A program made the translations under genes and the position numbers. The notes beneath the pieces are model-generated. The model searched no databases. It was not told the origin of the DNA and saw nothing but the letters and a program-made list of their open reading frames with translations. Shown piece by piece: positions 32,001 to 40,408 of a stretch of DNA of 64,000 nt (positions are counted from its first letter, which is position 1; each line of letters opens with the position of its first letter). This DNA is from Dyella solisilvae. Its GTDB lineage: Bacteria > Pseudomonadota > Gammaproteobacteria > Xanthomonadales > Rhodanobacteraceae. The stretch is taken from NCBI RefSeq assembly GCF_003351225.1, contig NZ_QQSY01000001.1, positions 562,124-626,123 on the forward strand. Direction: 5' to 3'.

Positions 32001-32725
32001 CGGCCGGCGCCGAGGCCGGCACCTTCCTGCACGACCTGCTGGAATGGTCGGCGGCGGAGGGCTTCGCCGGCGTGGCGACCGATGGGGCTGCGCTGGACAT
32101 CGAAATCGCACGTCGCTGCCTGCGTCGCGGCTGGCAGGCGCACGCCCCGCTGCTCGGCGAGTGGCTACCGTCGCTGCTGCGCGTGCCGCTGTCCCTTCCT
32201 GACGGCACGGTCGCCAGCCTCGCCGACATGGACGCCTATTACGCGGAACTGGAATTCTGGTTCGAGGCCCATCGGGTCGACACGCTGGCGCTGGACCGCC
32301 TGGTCACCGCGCATACGCTGGAAGGGCGAGCGCGCCAACCGCTCATCGCCGAGCGCATCAACGGCCTGCTCAAGGGCTTCATCGACCTCGTGGTGGAGCG
32401 CCAGGGGCGCTACTACGTGATCGACTACAAATCCAACAAGCTGGGCAACGATGCCAGCGCATACACCTCGCAAGCCATGCGCGACTCCATCCTGCGCGAG
32501 CGCTACGACCTGCAGTACGCGCTTTACACCCTTGCGCTGCACCGGCAACTGCGTGCTCGCCTGCCCCACTACGACTACGACAGGCACATGGGAGGCGTGG
32601 CCTACCTCTATCTGCGCGGCGTGGACGGCCATGGGCACGGCGTGCATGGAGAACGCCTGCCGTTCGCGCTGATCGACGCCATGGACCGACTGTTTTCCGC
32701 AGAAGGACGCAGCCATGCCGCATGA
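29069..32725 (+). CDS. recB: Exodeoxyribonuclease V, beta subunit
   Basis: RecB is the 3'-5' helicase and the nuclease of RecBCD; 1218 residues here. The N-terminal Walker A is EASAGTGKTW (Lys28), with helicase motifs ALIDEFQDTDPLQW and LLLIGDPKQAIYGFRGADI and motif VVTIHKSKGLEYPLVLLP. The C-terminal nuclease domain keeps its metal-binding residues Asp1106 (GFIDLV), Asp1119 and Lys1121 (VIDYKSN). They are spaced exactly as E. coli Asp1067, Asp1080 and Lys1082, so the enzyme should be active. It overlaps recC by four bases and recD by eleven. Confidence 0.96.
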   Translation: MSASTPLQPLQLPLEGIQLIEASAGTGKTWTIAALYLRLVLGHGVAGGVPLLPAQILVLTFTKAATAELRERIRERLGQAADAFRGRQAPDDFLRELIAVYADEDARARAARQLELAAQWMDEAAIHTIHAWCQRMLGQHAFDSGHAFVQDTNTDESALLGETVRDYWRSHFFPLDRGSAALVSGWWRSPAELQQALRPLLRQPLANLCLDGRPLPESDQALAHFHQGIANTGKTEERARRAWRDDADAIEAMFAKALDARALNGRKMPREAVEVQLADLRQWSQGQPIDTETLRRYAQTALDGALNKNAEPLRHAAFDAITACVEGIDQMERLQPAILAQATRWVAQRLEQTKQRRAQLGFDDMLRRLDDALHEVTGPRLADTIARQYPIALIDEFQDTDPLQWRIFQTIYARRERTGLLLIGDPKQAIYGFRGADIHTYLRARDRARQPTWTLDTNYRSTEALVSAVNRVFEHADTHDDGAFAFGREALPFLPVKARGRRDQLVLDGQPLPPMRLKVQVGDEAISSSAYAGEMARQAAAYLVRLLDAAQEGRCGFLNDEGALTPLKAGDVAVLVRSGAEATRVREEMQRRGIPSVYLSDRDSVYASAEATDLLRWLQACAAPGSDRAMRAALATPTLGQSNAELDRLNLDEHHWEACGERFRRLHETWRRHGVLAMLHDLLHAFDLPARLLARPDGERALTNLLHLAELLQHAAATLDGEHALIRHLAAQMASATDPQSETAEEQIVRLESEAALVKVVTIHKSKGLEYPLVLLPFVCSAREVKQDDSFIWHDRDGQARMDLRANDAARVQADRERLQEDLRLLYVALTRARYACWLGVACYRVGNSRTPALHKSAFGYVLSGGAVIQPEQLMPLLEQLRGAHAGLHIETLVPADSRPLRPVEDDTRPLWDARPYQGSPQERWWVASYSSLKVDESESTAHAPETASQDVLIELGQEQPPTGETTPAMAEGIHAFPAGAEAGTFLHDLLEWSAAEGFAGVATDGAALDIEIARRCLRRGWQAHAPLLGEWLPSLLRVPLSLPDGTVASLADMDAYYAELEFWFEAHRVDTLALDRLVTAHTLEGRARQPLIAERINGLLKGFIDLVVERQGRYYVIDYKSNKLGNDASAYTSQAMRDSILRERYDLQYALYTLALHRQLRARLPHYDYDRHMGGVAYLYLRGVDGHGHGVHGERLPFALIDAMDRLFSAEGRSHAA

Positions 32726-34715
32726 AGTCCTCACACTCATCGAGGCCGGCATCGAGCGCGGCCTGCTCCGCCCCCTTGATGTCGCCTTCGCCCGTTTCCT
32801 TGCCGAGCAGGCGCCGCAAGCGCCCGAAAGCCTGGCCCTACTGGGCGCGCTGGTCAGCCGGCAGCAGGCCGACGGCCACCTTTGCCTCGATCTCGCCGGC
32901 TGGGAAGCATTGGCGGAAGAAGCCGCCTGGCCAACATCATGGCGTCGCCTGATCGGCACCGCGGCGGCGGACCCCGACCTGCTCGCCGCCAGCGGCGCGC
33001 TGGGTCTGCCGGACGAATCCGATGACGAAGGCTCGCCGTTGGTGCTCGACGGCAGTCGCGTCTACCTGCGGCGTTACTGGAACCACGAGCAACGCGTCGC
33101 ACGCGCGATCACCCGTCGCCTATTGCAGGCGCCCCAGGAGCCCGCGCCGTGGGGCGAGCAACTGCGGCGACTGTTTCCCGCCAGCCCGGACCTCGGCATC
33201 GACTGGCAACGCGTAGCCTGCGCGCTGGCTGCGCGCAGCGCCTTTACGGTGATCACCGGCGGCCCTGGCACCGGCAAGACCACCACGGTGGTGCGTTTGC
33301 TGGGTCTGCTGCAGACACTCAGCCGGCAGCAGGCCCAGCGACCACTGCGCATCCGCCTGGCCGCGCCCACGGGCAAGGCCGCGGCGCGTCTGCAAGGCTC
33401 CATCAGCGCGCAGGTCGACCAACTCGACGTGGTCGACGAGGTGCGCCCGACGATCCCCACCCAGGTCGACACTCTCCATCGCCTGCTCGGCGCCCGCCCC
33501 GATAGCCGCCGCTTCCGCCACGACAGCGGCCATCCGCTCCATCTGGACGTGCTGGTCATCGACGAAGCCTCGATGGTGGATCTGGAGATGATGTCCGCCG
33601 TGCTGGACGCGCTGCCCGACGATGCGCGACTGGTGCTGTTGGGCGACAAGGACCAGCTCTCCTCGGTCGAAGCCGGCGCAGTGCTTGGCGACCTGTGCCG
33701 TCGCGCCGAAGCGGTCCACTACAGCCAGGCCACCGTCGACTGGCTGCGCGCGACCACCGGCGACACACTCGACGCCTGGGTGAGCAACGACGCGCAAGCG
33801 CTGGACCAGCACATCGTCATGCTGCGGCATAGCCACCGCTTCGGCGCGGATAGTGGCATCGGCACTCTGGCGCAGCTCGTCAACCATGGCGAGGTCGGCG
33901 CCACCATGGCCTGGCTTGGCCAAACCCACCCGGATGTCGCCTGGTCCGATGGCCCGGCCATTGCCCAGCCATTGCGCGAACTGGTGCTGGAGGGTGGACG
34001 CGAACGCTTCGCCGCACGCGCGGATGGCGCCTCGCCGCAAGGCTATCGTCACTATCTGCAATCGCTGCGCGAGCAGCGGCCGTCGCCGCTGGCGGATAAG
34101 GCTGTCTACGAGACTTGGGCGCGTGATGTGCTCCGCACCTTCGGCGGTTTCCAGCTGTTGTGCGCGCTGCGTCAGGGACCACAGGGGACCGACGGCCTCA
34201 ACCGTCAGATCACCGGCATCCTGCACCAGGCCGGACTGATCGACGCCAGCCATGAATGGTACGAAGGGCGCCCGGTGATGGTGACGCGCAACGACTACAG
34301 CCTCGGCCTGATGAATGGCGACGTCGGCATCGCCTTGCGCGTTCCCGATGATCGTGGCGTGCTGCAACTACGGGTGGCGTTCGAAGTGGCCGGCGAAGCG
34401 GGCGAGACTGCTACGCGCATGCGCTTCGTACAACCGTCGCGCCTGGGCGACCGCGAGACCGTCTACGCCATGACCGTGCACAAATCGCAGGGCTCGGAAT
34501 TCGACCACGCGGCTCTGGTGCTGCCCGATGAATCCAGCGCCGTACTAACTCGCGAATTGCTCTATACCGGCATCACCCGCGCCCGTCGCTGGTTCAGCCT
34601 CCTGTCCACGGCCCAGGGAATCGTGCATGGCCTGGGCAACCGCAGACGTCGCGAGTCTGGTCTGCCGTGGGCGTTCGATCAGTGGCCGGGCCCACAGGCG
34701 GACGCTGAGCAGTAA
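32715..34715 (+). CDS. recD: Exodeoxyribonuclease V, alpha subunit
   Basis: RecD is the 5'-3' helicase subunit of RecBCD. 666 residues, somewhat longer than E. coli RecD (608). Walker A VITGGPGTGKTTTV contains Lys188. Further motifs are LAAPTGKAAARLQ, LVIDEASMVDLEMM (Walker B), LLGDKDQLSSVEAGAVLGDL and, near the C-terminus, VYAMTVHKSQGSEFDHAALVLP and LLYTGITRARR. It starts inside the end of recB, so the three proteins are made in step. It is convergent with the pilus cluster 118 bases away. Confidence 0.95.
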   Translation: MPHEVLTLIEAGIERGLLRPLDVAFARFLAEQAPQAPESLALLGALVSRQQADGHLCLDLAGWEALAEEAAWPTSWRRLIGTAAADPDLLAASGALGLPDESDDEGSPLVLDGSRVYLRRYWNHEQRVARAITRRLLQAPQEPAPWGEQLRRLFPASPDLGIDWQRVACALAARSAFTVITGGPGTGKTTTVVRLLGLLQTLSRQQAQRPLRIRLAAPTGKAAARLQGSISAQVDQLDVVDEVRPTIPTQVDTLHRLLGARPDSRRFRHDSGHPLHLDVLVIDEASMVDLEMMSAVLDALPDDARLVLLGDKDQLSSVEAGAVLGDLCRRAEAVHYSQATVDWLRATTGDTLDAWVSNDAQALDQHIVMLRHSHRFGADSGIGTLAQLVNHGEVGATMAWLGQTHPDVAWSDGPAIAQPLRELVLEGGRERFAARADGASPQGYRHYLQSLREQRPSPLADKAVYETWARDVLRTFGGFQLLCALRQGPQGTDGLNRQITGILHQAGLIDASHEWYEGRPVMVTRNDYSLGLMNGDVGIALRVPDDRGVLQLRVAFEVAGEAGETATRMRFVQPSRLGDRETVYAMTVHKSQGSEFDHAALVLPDESSAVLTRELLYTGITRARRWFSLLSTAQGIVHGLGNRRRRESGLPWAFDQWPGPQADAEQ

Positions 34716-34833
34716 ATCCGGGGACTCGAGGCTACGGTCCGGCGTGATTCAGCCCTCGCAGCCGATGTGGGGTGCACACGCGCATGAATGCGCCATCGAG
34801 CCCCCTCGGGCGCCTTGCGCTCAAGGTCCAGCG

Positions 34834-35448
34834 TCATCGAACTTCGGGCACGCAACTTTCGTCGACCGCCAGCCGTCGACGCTGCAAGCTGCCAGAGGCA
34901 ATCGCTGCAATCTCAGTGCCTGGAATCGCAGACGTCGACACACCGCTGCCCAAATGACCTGTATCGCTCAAGATGCAGAACCGCCACGATCGCCCTCCCC
35001 GTTCGCCGGAAGGCTTGAGCTGCCCTTGCAGGCCGAAGGTGACGATGTCGCCGTCGGCAGCCGTCACGGTCAAGGCGCCCGACGTGCGTGAATATCGCAA
35101 GAGTCGAAAGGTCTGGTCAGCAGCCGCAAATTCGCGATTGGCTCCGCTGCCACTGACGGGATAGCTATAGGTCATCCAACCCTGTCCGTAGGAGGAGTCA
35201 TCTGAACAGCGCACGCCGTCCCGACTGGGACAAAGTGACACGAAAGTCGCCCGCTGCATGGCCTCCATCCGCGCATAGGTCAGATCGGCGGCCAATGCGT
35301 CGGCGGCGGCGCTGAGCTGGTGGCGACCCACCGTGTCGTGGAACGCAGGAGCAGCCAGCATGGCAAGCACCGCCAGCACGGACATCGCAATCAGCAGCTC
35401 AATCAGGGTAACGCCTCGCCCTTGCGCCCCGCTCGACAGGGACGCCAT
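34834..35448 (-). CDS. fimT: GspH/FimT-type minor pilin, module 2
   Basis: Last gene of the second pilus module, 204 residues. The class III prepilin signal is RG|VTLIELLIAM, with Glu at mature position 5, followed by the hydrophobic N-terminal helix. The GspH/FimT fold shows in AADALAADLTYARMEAMQRATFVSLCPS and GWMTYSY. It should be processed by PilD and join the pilus tip or priming complex. The C-terminus has a basic patch (LQRRRLA) but not the GRxR motif reported for the DNA-binding FimT of competent Legionella, so DNA uptake is unproven. The start ATG shares one base with the pilE stop (TGATG). Its counterpart is at 42440. Confidence 0.9.
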   Translation of the reverse strand: MASLSSGAQGRGVTLIELLIAMSVLAVLAMLAAPAFHDTVGRHQLSAAADALAADLTYARMEAMQRATFVSLCPSRDGVRCSDDSSYGQGWMTYSYPVSGSGANREFAAADQTFRLLRYSRTSGALTVTAADGDIVTFGLQGQLKPSGERGGRSWRFCILSDTGHLGSGVSTSAIPGTEIAAIASGSLQRRRLAVDESCVPEVR

Positions 35449-35876
35449 CACCAGCAACGTCCATTGATGTTGAGCGACTCGCGCGATGCATCCGGCGATC
35501 GCTGGCCGGTGTTGTCCATGGACAGAGCGCCGCACGCATCCTTCACTTGCACGCCCTGTGGCGTGGCCGTCGCCACATAGCCCTGGCCCACGCCATGGAT
35601 ATCCTGCAGTGTCACTTCCGCCTGGTAGTGGCCGGCTTTCGAAGTCACAGCGGCCGCGCCACCAAAGCCGAGGTCCCCAAGGTCGCCATAATGATGGCTC
35701 ACCGCGTAGTAACGTTCCTGCGCCTGGGCGATATGCAGCAGCAAGGTCTGCCCATCCACACGACGCGCCCGATAGGCATAACGCCCATAGGCGGGTATGG
35801 CCACGGCGGCAAGCACCGCCACGATGGCCACGACGATCATGAGTTCGATCAGCGTGAACCCCAGATTCCGTGACAT
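35448..35876 (-). CDS. pilE: PilE-type minor pilin, module 2
   Basis: 142-residue type IV minor pilin. Prepilin signal MSRNLG|FTLIELMIVVAIVAVLA, then RYAYRARRVDGQTLLLHIAQAQERYY. Two cysteines near the C-terminus (DACGALS and NGRCW) can form the usual disulfide-bonded loop. The start follows AAGGAGCG. The counterpart in module 1 (43042) shares most of the first 60 residues but differs in the exposed C-terminal half, as expected for surface-facing divergence. It lies 13 bases after pilY1 and overlaps fimT. Confidence 0.93.
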   Translation of the reverse strand: MSRNLGFTLIELMIVVAIVAVLAAVAIPAYGRYAYRARRVDGQTLLLHIAQAQERYYAVSHHYGDLGDLGFGGAAAVTSKAGHYQAEVTLQDIHGVGQGYVATATPQGVQVKDACGALSMDNTGQRSPDASRESLNINGRCW

Positions 35877-35889
35877 GAGGCGCTCCTTG

Positions 35890-38800
35890 TCATTGATCAC
35901 TGTTGAGAACACGCCAGGAGCGGCGGCGCCAGATCGCGTCCCCCACCGAGAACGTGCTGCCGTCCCTGGACAGGGTCATACCCGGAAGGTAAACCCGCCC
36001 TCCACCGGCCCGGACCGCCGCTGGAAGAAAACCGCTGGTCGGTACATTGCTGAGGCGAGCCCCGGTCTGCGCGAAGCCGGCATCCCATCCGGCGACCACC
36101 CCAAGATCGACGCCGACCGCAGCACCGCCCGTCGCCGCGTCAACGACCATCACCGCCCCCTGTGGCGACGGGTTGCATGGATCGGCTTTCTGCGGGATCA
36201 AGGTGGTGATCACGGCGCGATTGCTGTCAAACAGCGCCGTGGCGTCCACCACGACACGCTCACCGGCGTTGGCTTGGTGCCCATCGCCGCCAACCAGCTG
36301 CAACAGGAAATACCATCCTCCGACATAATTTCCTGCGCGATCCTTCAGCGGCACGGCGTTCCGCGTGAGGCCGCGAATGCCATCCCGCTCATACAGCGTC
36401 TGCTGAACGAGGACCGCTGAGCCTTCGAAAATTGGCATGGTGCCCTTCGCGCCGGGATCGCGAATGCCGTAGACCGCCTGCACCGGCGTCGAGCCATCGA
36501 TGATGTTGTCGCTACTGCCGAGATACTTGCCCGTGCCGAACACCACGATGAAATGCCTGGTGGCAGGATCGGGAAACAATCGCGGCATGACCGTGATGGG
36601 CCTGCTTCCTGGAACGGACGGCTTGAACAGCAGATCCACCTGCCACCGGGACGGGTCTTCGTCGGTAAAGTCAAAACGCCAGAGGTTGCCCTCCAAATCG
36701 CCGGCGAACGCGACGTCGTCGACCTGGTCGTTCTCGTAGTCGCCCAGGACCGGTGTCGACAACCCGCTGCTGACAACGTCCATGCCCTCGACGGCTGTCG
36801 GCGTACGCAGTTCGCGCAGCAGGGATCCGGTTTGGGCGTCCAGCACAAACAACGAGCTGAATCGATTGGATGCTGCAGCTTCCGTGCTGTCGGTGGGGAA
36901 ATAGCCCCCGGACACCAGCACCACCCACTTGCCGTTCGCGAGCCGGCCGACGTTGGGTCTGCCAAAGGTGTAGCCCAGATTGGCGGCCACGCCCTGTCCA
37001 GCCATCGAGTCATGGCTGAACTCCCAAAGCACCTTGTCGGTAGGGCCCGGCATGCCCGCCGTGGAAGGCCCCTCAGTGGCGCCTGCGTCAGTCACGTCCA
37101 ACGCATAGACGCCGCGCCCGCCCAGCCGCAGGCCCGCAACGAGAATGGAATGCCACCCAACGTTCGCTCCAGCGCTGAAGTAGACGTCGCGGACCACCGG
37201 CGTTCCATCCACCGTCGGCGCATATTGGTAATAGGTCAACGCACCCATGTCCCTCAATCGACCATAGACGGAATAAGGCACGTAAGCCCAACGCTCCGCA
37301 CCGGGATGGGGGGCGAGATCAACACTTGCCGGCTTCGTGCCGGCCGTTGTGGCGTCGAAGGCATGAAGCATGCCGTCGTTGGCTCCAACATAAATCGTCG
37401 GCGCCCGCTTGAGGTGATCGGCGACGAATTGCTCGTAGCTGTGCAGCAGGCGGCCATCGGGCCTAGTCTCCATCTCCGGTGCCCGTTCTTCCGGATGGCT
37501 GCGCCTCGGTGGAAAGGCATCGCGATAGCCGCTGGCCGGATAGGCGACGTAGACGGCCTGCGCGTTGACCACCGCGCCGAGCACGGAACTGCGCTGGCGG
37601 AAAACCGTACCTTCCTTCGCCCTGTTGCCACGAATCCAATCCAGTCGATCGCCGCCGGCGGAGCCACTGGCAAACACAGGGTCGACCGAACGAATGGCGA
37701 CGAGTACCTCACTTCCACGGAAAGGGGTTCCATGCCCACCTCCCGGAGCCGAACTGGTGAGGATGACTCGATTTTCCGTCGCGCCCGTGCGTGCATCCAG
37801 AAGATCGCCGGCACTCCATAGTGTTGCGCCTAAGTTGCCCGACTCGTCCACGCGCACCGCCTGCACGACGCCACTCCAATCGTCGCTGCTGAATCCGGTA
37901 CGAAAATAGGCGGCATCCGTTGCAAGCACCGTCATGCTCATCGCCCCCGCAGTCGATGCAGCACTCCTCGCAACGATGCTGTTGATGACCCGCTTGATCT
38001 GGTCGATCAGCTGTTGCGGATTGTTGGCATTGAACAACTCACCACGACTATTGATGGCCGCGTGCCACGTGTCGTCTACCTTGGCGGGCGTGTCGGCATT
38101 CTCGGTGTTCGGCGGCGAGGCCCAGTCCGACCAGGTCTTGATGCCTTTACGCAGGTCCGTGAGATCGCCCGGAAAATCCAGCTGGCCAGCCAAGCCGAAC
38201 GTCACGATGAACTGTGAAAGGTGCTGCCATGTGGCGGGATCGTTCGCGGGATTGAAGTACACCTCGTCAGGCAAGGATGCGACATCACTGCCGATCGGCG
38301 TGGCGATCAACGGGCCTGTCACGCCGGTAGTTCGATCGGGCAAATATGGCGCTACGTTGTTTCTCAAGTCCGGTCGCAGGTCGGTTGCCCAGTAGTGGAA
38401 TGCGACATCGGCGAAGCCGGAAAGCCCAAGCTGTGACGGTCCGCCTCCATAGACCGCGGAAACCGCGGCGCCGGGGTTGTATCGGCGACCATCGGGTAAT
38501 GTCGTAGTGCGCTGATCGGGATTGGCGGCGACAGGACCGGCGCTGGCCCCCATGACAGCGGTATCCGACCAGTTTTTCGTGAAATCGCCCTCGTTATATG
38601 TATTCCATCCGCCATCTGTCACGAGCAGACTGTAGTTGCGTCGGCAACTCACCTCCGTTCCCGAGCCGGCATCGAAGTATGGATTGGTTTCGGACAGCTT
38701 CGCGTTGTTGGTCCCGAAATAGATCGCCACCCGCGCCATGCTGCTTCGCGTGGGCGTACCTGCTTCAGGTACGCTCGCATAGAGAAAATCCATGAGCTTC

Positions 38801-39708
38801 CTGAGCTGGCTAGCATCCGAAAGCGGCCGTATCACGGCGGTGTTGCCAAGTTCCTCGCTATTCAACCGCTGCCACTGCATCCGGATGGAGCGCGGAACAC
38901 TCTCGAAGGCGCGAGCAAGCGAACTGCGCGCGGCCTGATTCCGTGTGCGGTAAAAGCCGTACCAGATGGCGAAGTTCTTCTTCTGTGCTTCGCTCAGCGT
39001 TGCAACGTTGACAGCCTCGTATTTGCCAGGGTCAAACAGGTCAACGCGCTGTGTGCGGTCGCCCTTGAACCGATAGTGGAACGCGGGAGCGATTCCGGTA
39101 CTCGGATTCGAGAACGGGAATGGCATGTAACCCTTATCGACGCTGCATTTGCTCGACGCTGGATGCGAAACACTTGCCGGGTAGATGATTTCCGGCCAGA
39201 TGGTGTTCCCGCCCCAGTAGATCGAGTAGTCGGTAAGCAGATTCTTGACCAGGCGGCTTCCCCCTGTATTGGCTGCCACGCCGTCGTCCCATGCCTCGGT
39301 GAAACTGCCTGCATCCATGGGCGTGCCGTCCGTCTTGTTCGGAACGACATAGGTTTGCTGTTCGTCGTAGTAGATCGTGTTGACCGCGGGCGAGAAGTTC
39401 CAGGGATGGATGACCTTGCTGTCATCCGCGCTGTACCAGCCGCAAATGGCCATACCGGTCCGCGGATCCGTGATCAAGCCACTGCGCTCCCCATACCTCA
39501 CCTCACCGTCGCCGATATATCCAGGCACATACGTATTGCGCATGCTGTTGGAGTCGTCGTAAGTCAGGATGATGTTGGGCGCCACCGCCGGAGTAAGCTC
39601 CGGCGGTGTAGCCGACAGATCCACCGTCCCTGCATGCAGCGAGGGCGCCCCCATGGCGCCACCGACTACAACCATGAGCGCCAACACCGGCGCCATCAAA
39701 GAACGCAT
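35890..39708 (-). CDS. pilY1: PilY1-type pilus tip adhesin, module 2
   Basis: 1272 residues with a signal peptide (SLMAPVLALMVVVGGAMGAPSLHA). The N-terminal part has a MIDAS-like DxSxS (residues 51-55, in YDDSNSM), as in von Willebrand A-type adhesins. The C-terminal part is the PilY1 beta-propeller (KRAPTIYVGANDGMLHAFD, GGRGVYALDVTDA). Its calcium loop is DYENDQVDD (990-998), with Asp, Glu and Asp at positions 1, 3 and 5 and Asp at 9, comparable to the P. aeruginosa PilY1 site. Just before the propeller it has RGN (693-695) where the module-1 copy has RGD. PilY1 proteins sit at the pilus tip, promote extension and mediate adhesion and surface sensing. Its two halves give long spurious antisense frames. 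Confidence 0.93.
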   Translation of the reverse strand: MRSLMAPVLALMVVVGGAMGAPSLHAGTVDLSATPPELTPAVAPNIILTYDDSNSMRNTYVPGYIGDGEVRYGERSGLITDPRTGMAICGWYSADDSKVIHPWNFSPAVNTIYYDEQQTYVVPNKTDGTPMDAGSFTEAWDDGVAANTGGSRLVKNLLTDYSIYWGGNTIWPEIIYPASVSHPASSKCSVDKGYMPFPFSNPSTGIAPAFHYRFKGDRTQRVDLFDPGKYEAVNVATLSEAQKKNFAIWYGFYRTRNQAARSSLARAFESVPRSIRMQWQRLNSEELGNTAVIRPLSDASQLRKLMDFLYASVPEAGTPTRSSMARVAIYFGTNNAKLSETNPYFDAGSGTEVSCRRNYSLLVTDGGWNTYNEGDFTKNWSDTAVMGASAGPVAANPDQRTTTLPDGRRYNPGAAVSAVYGGGPSQLGLSGFADVAFHYWATDLRPDLRNNVAPYLPDRTTGVTGPLIATPIGSDVASLPDEVYFNPANDPATWQHLSQFIVTFGLAGQLDFPGDLTDLRKGIKTWSDWASPPNTENADTPAKVDDTWHAAINSRGELFNANNPQQLIDQIKRVINSIVARSAASTAGAMSMTVLATDAAYFRTGFSSDDWSGVVQAVRVDESGNLGATLWSAGDLLDARTGATENRVILTSSAPGGGHGTPFRGSEVLVAIRSVDPVFASGSAGGDRLDWIRGNRAKEGTVFRQRSSVLGAVVNAQAVYVAYPASGYRDAFPPRRSHPEERAPEMETRPDGRLLHSYEQFVADHLKRAPTIYVGANDGMLHAFDATTAGTKPASVDLAPHPGAERWAYVPYSVYGRLRDMGALTYYQYAPTVDGTPVVRDVYFSAGANVGWHSILVAGLRLGGRGVYALDVTDAGATEGPSTAGMPGPTDKVLWEFSHDSMAGQGVAANLGYTFGRPNVGRLANGKWVVLVSGGYFPTDSTEAAASNRFSSLFVLDAQTGSLLRELRTPTAVEGMDVVSSGLSTPVLGDYENDQVDDVAFAGDLEGNLWRFDFTDEDPSRWQVDLLFKPSVPGSRPITVMPRLFPDPATRHFIVVFGTGKYLGSSDNIIDGSTPVQAVYGIRDPGAKGTMPIFEGSAVLVQQTLYERDGIRGLTRNAVPLKDRAGNYVGGWYFLLQLVGGDGHQANAGERVVVDATALFDSNRAVITTLIPQKADPCNPSPQGAVMVVDAATGGAAVGVDLGVVAGWDAGFAQTGARLSNVPTSGFLPAAVRAGGGRVYLPGMTLSRDGSTFSVGDAIWRRRSWRVLNSDQ

Positions 39709-39720
39709 GGGAAGCTCCTT

Positions 39721-40362
39721 CTAATCGCCCTTGGCTGAGAACGTGCTTTCGAGAACGCGAACCGTGGTTTCGCTTCCCCCTGTGGAGCGCGCCGTGATGC
39801 GATAGATATGGCGGGTGATGGAGGTGTAGCCGGTCCCGGTCGATCCCGTGGCTCCCGACTCGTGCTGTGCCCCGGTATCCGGAGGCAGCTCGGCTCCCAG
39901 GTCCTCGATGAGGTAGCGCGGATTGTGGGCCAATGCAGCGTTGTCGAATCCCGCCCCGGGTTTGACGAAATTGGCGCCACCGTTCGCCGAGTTGTATTCC
40001 GTGCCGTTGCTGGAATTCCAGCCCACGCCGGTGCGAAAACGGCTCACCGCGGGCGACTGGAGACCCGAAAGATCAAACTGGTAACAGTCTGTGAGCACAG
40101 TGGATCCGCACCTCAAACCGGCTGAGGTCGCGCTTGCTTTCCACAAGCGCCATTCCGCGCCACGCAAGGCGGCCTCTGCGCCCATATCCGCCAGTTGCGC
40201 ATCCCTCAGGCCGCCAGCCATGCGCTCCTGGAGCAGCGAGCGACTTGCTGCGCTGATCGCCAACAGGCTTAGCAACATCAGGAATACCAGCGCTATCACC
40301 AGCACCACGCCGCGCTGACGGCACAGCCCTCGTCCATCCATGGATGACGCTCCCTGTCGCAT
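39721..40362 (-). CDS. pilX: PilX-type minor pilin, module 2
   Basis: 213 residues. The N-terminus RQRG|VVLVIALVFLMLLSLLAISA lacks the Glu at position 5, as is usual for PilX/GspK-type minor pilins that cap the tip. SLLQERMAGGLRDAQLADMGAEAALRGAEW is the family's helical signature. The C-terminal half includes NPRYLIEDLGAELPP and HIYRITARSTGGSETTVRVLESTF. The start at 40362 follows AGGAGC. It lies 12 bases before pilY1, 46 after pilW. In the pilus it is expected to contact PilY1. Confidence 0.92.
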   Translation of the reverse strand: MRQGASSMDGRGLCRQRGVVLVIALVFLMLLSLLAISAASRSLLQERMAGGLRDAQLADMGAEAALRGAEWRLWKASATSAGLRCGSTVLTDCYQFDLSGLQSPAVSRFRTGVGWNSSNGTEYNSANGGANFVKPGAGFDNAALAHNPRYLIEDLGAELPPDTGAQHESGATGSTGTGYTSITRHIYRITARSTGGSETTVRVLESTFSAKGD

Positions 40363-40408
40363 CTTGTTTGCTCCTGCTTAGGCGCTTCTTAGTGCGCGCG
40401 GTCCGCTT